Assembly: GCA_945870175.1 (NCBI GenBank) | Contig: CAMBRJ010000206.1 | Span: 1 to 5,872 of the forward strand | DNA: 5,872 nucleotides | Reading direction: 5' to 3' | From: Gemmatimonas phototrophica | Lineage (GTDB): Bacteria > Gemmatimonadota > Gemmatimonadetes > Gemmatimonadales > Gemmatimonadaceae | In this document: positions 4,777 through 5,872 of the stretch, piece after piece | Layout: each line of letters starts with the position of its first letter | How positions within the stretch are numbered: the first letter of the stretch is position 1 | The notes under the pieces: generated by a model | Told to the model about the DNA's origin: nothing | What the model saw: only the letters and a program-made list of their open reading frames with translations | The model's database searches: none | Made by a program: the position numbers and the translations under genes

Positions 4777-5872
4777 TCACCGCGGCCGCCCGCCGTTGGG
4801 CGACGTAAACAGCGCCACGTCCAGGCCGAGCATGCGCACGATGGCCGCGAAGCGCGGGCTGGCACGAACGGGATCGAAATACTGACTTCCCAAGAGATTG
4901 TTCACGCCGAGTTCGCCCCGCCGCGCACTTTCCTCGAGCGCCGTCAACGCCTGCGCCGTGTCGCCCAATCCAAGCCACGCGATAGACCAGACGGATCCTC
5001 CCTCGTCGCGGCCGGCAAAGCGGGCGCGCTGTTGGCTGAGCAGCGTCGTGGCGCGCCCGGGGTCGCCGGTCTTGGCGATGACGTAGATCGCGCGGCTGAT
5101 GGCGCCAGGGTATGGCGACAGACGAAGCAGTACCTCGGCACGCCGACGCGCCTCAGCGACTTGCCCGCCTTCCCAGAGCACGATCAAGGTTGTGGACGAA
5201 GCCGACAGCGTCGAATCCATCTCCCAGACTCGATTGGCCAACTGGATCGCCTCGGGATACCGACCAGCGAGGGCGAGCAGCTGCGCACCCGTGATCATGT
5301 TTCCCACACCCCCGGGATCGAGGGCCACGGTCACCAACGCAGCCTCGGCGGCCTCGTCAAACCGGCCGACTACCACCAGGAACCGTGACCGGGTTGCCTG
5401 CGCGTCCGCGTTCTGGGCGTCCAAGCGCACGGCCCGCAGCGTAGCCTCGTCCGCCGCGCGCCATTGGTACCCGACGGTCCGGGCGTATCCCAACGCCGCC
5501 CAGGCGTCGGCGGACAGCGAATCCAGCGCCACTGCGCGTTCGCTCGCCGCCATGGCCGATGGGACCGCCTCGACTGCCGGCACCATGGCGTACAGTGCCA
5601 GCGTTACCCAGGTGCGTCCGAGCGCAGCGTAAGCTCGCGCGAACTGCGGATCGCGAGCGATCGCCTGCTGGAAGTAGTCGCGGGCCCGCAGGAGGCTCAG
5701 ACCGCGCCGCTCGAAGAGATACACGCCGCGTTGGTACAGATCGTACGCCTCGAGATCGGTGGTGCCGCGGGCCGCCGTGGGCGCCGGCGCGGCACCGCCC
5801 GCCAGCGTGACCTGCAACGCCCGCACGATCGCCTGCGCGATGTCGTCCTGCACCGCGAACACGTCCTTGGCA
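4777..5872 (-). CDS. TPR-containing regulator, C-terminal part, N-terminus beyond window edge
   Basis: The frame is open to the right edge, so about 365 C-terminal residues are seen and the true start lies outside; the GTG at 5862 is an internal Val codon. The first residues read AKDVFAVQDDIAQAIVRALQ, a segment that in related proteins joins an N-terminal sensor or effector part (Ser/Thr kinase, FlgO/TolB-like, or adenylate-cyclase/DNA-binding domain) to C-terminal tetratricopeptide repeats. Numbering from the first full codon, TPR-like helix pairs run from about 40 to 325, for example LYQRGVYLFERRGLSLLRAR, then YFQQAIARDPQFARAYAALG, AWAALGYARTVGYQW and YPEAIQLANRVWEMDS. The end, YFDPVRASPRFAAIVRMLGL, is the typical closing segment of these kinase/TPR proteins. 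TPRs mediate protein-protein contacts; which output domain it carries cannot be known from this window. No transmembrane segment is evident in the visible part. Confidence 0.85.
   Translation of the reverse strand, partial: AKDVFAVQDDIAQAIVRALQVTLAGGAAPAPTAARGTTDLEAYDLYQRGVYLFERRGLSLLRARDYFQQAIARDPQFARAYAALGRTWVTLALYAMVPAVEAVPSAMAASERAVALDSLSADAWAALGYARTVGYQWRAADEATLRAVRLDAQNADAQATRSRFLVVVGRFDEAAEAALVTVALDPGGVGNMITGAQLLALAGRYPEAIQLANRVWEMDSTLSASSTTLIVLWEGGQVAEARRRAEVLLRLSPYPGAISRAIYVIAKTGDPGRATTLLSQQRARFAGRDEGGSVWSIAWLGLGDTAQALTALEESARRGELGVNNLLGSQYFDPVRASPRFAAIVRMLGLDVALFTSPNGGRPR

Noticed and set aside
5860..5862. GTG as the start of the TPR gene
   Set aside because: The frame continues to the window edge, and the residues around this codon (AKDVFAVQDD) are a conserved internal segment, so the gene is truncated by the window.

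Overview
The window is high-GC bacterial DNA. All six genes I can support lie on the minus strand, so the gene order in transcription runs from position 5872 down to 1. Long open frames on the plus strand are GC-rich shadows. Gene content (a DUF5916 outer-membrane protein, a TPR regulator tail with a VFAVQDDIA segment, and exported serine-hydrolase and lipoprotein genes) suggests a Gemmatimonadota-type or similar environmental Gram-negative bacterium. This taxonomic guess is inference from family content and base composition only; there is no marker gene. I see no rRNA, tRNA, CRISPR array or intact transposase.

Layout in transcription order: (1) 5872-4777, the C-terminal TPR part of a large regulator, its N-terminus beyond the right edge. 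(2) 4776-4689, a short AT-rich intergenic with a TTGACA-containing promoter and a good ribosome binding site. (3) 4688-4455 and 4443-4057, a two-gene type II toxin-antitoxin module made of an AbrB/MazE-fold antitoxin and a Doc (Fic-fold) toxin. The toxin has Gln where the family's catalytic His should be, and the antitoxin ends in a segment resembling the Doc-binding tail of phage P1 Phd. (4) 4056-3905, an intergenic holding a 52-bp near-perfect palindrome plus a tandem extra copy of one arm. (5) 3904-2765, a secreted class-A beta-lactamase-like serine hydrolase. (6) 2700-1909, a lipoprotein with two OB-like domains. (7) 1852-1, a DUF5916/CBM9-like outer-membrane protein cut by the left edge, whose signal peptide is partly encoded by a hexanucleotide tandem repeat.

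Genes 5-7 are co-directional with gaps of 64 and 56 bp and all encode exported proteins. They may be co-transcribed as an envelope group, although nothing shows a shared pathway. The toxin-antitoxin pair looks like a self-contained accessory module between the regulator and this group, followed by the palindromic repeat. The most interesting points are the hybrid antitoxin architecture, the His-to-Gln change in the toxin motif, the palindrome and the Phe-Ala repeat signal peptide. I do not see a wholly new system.
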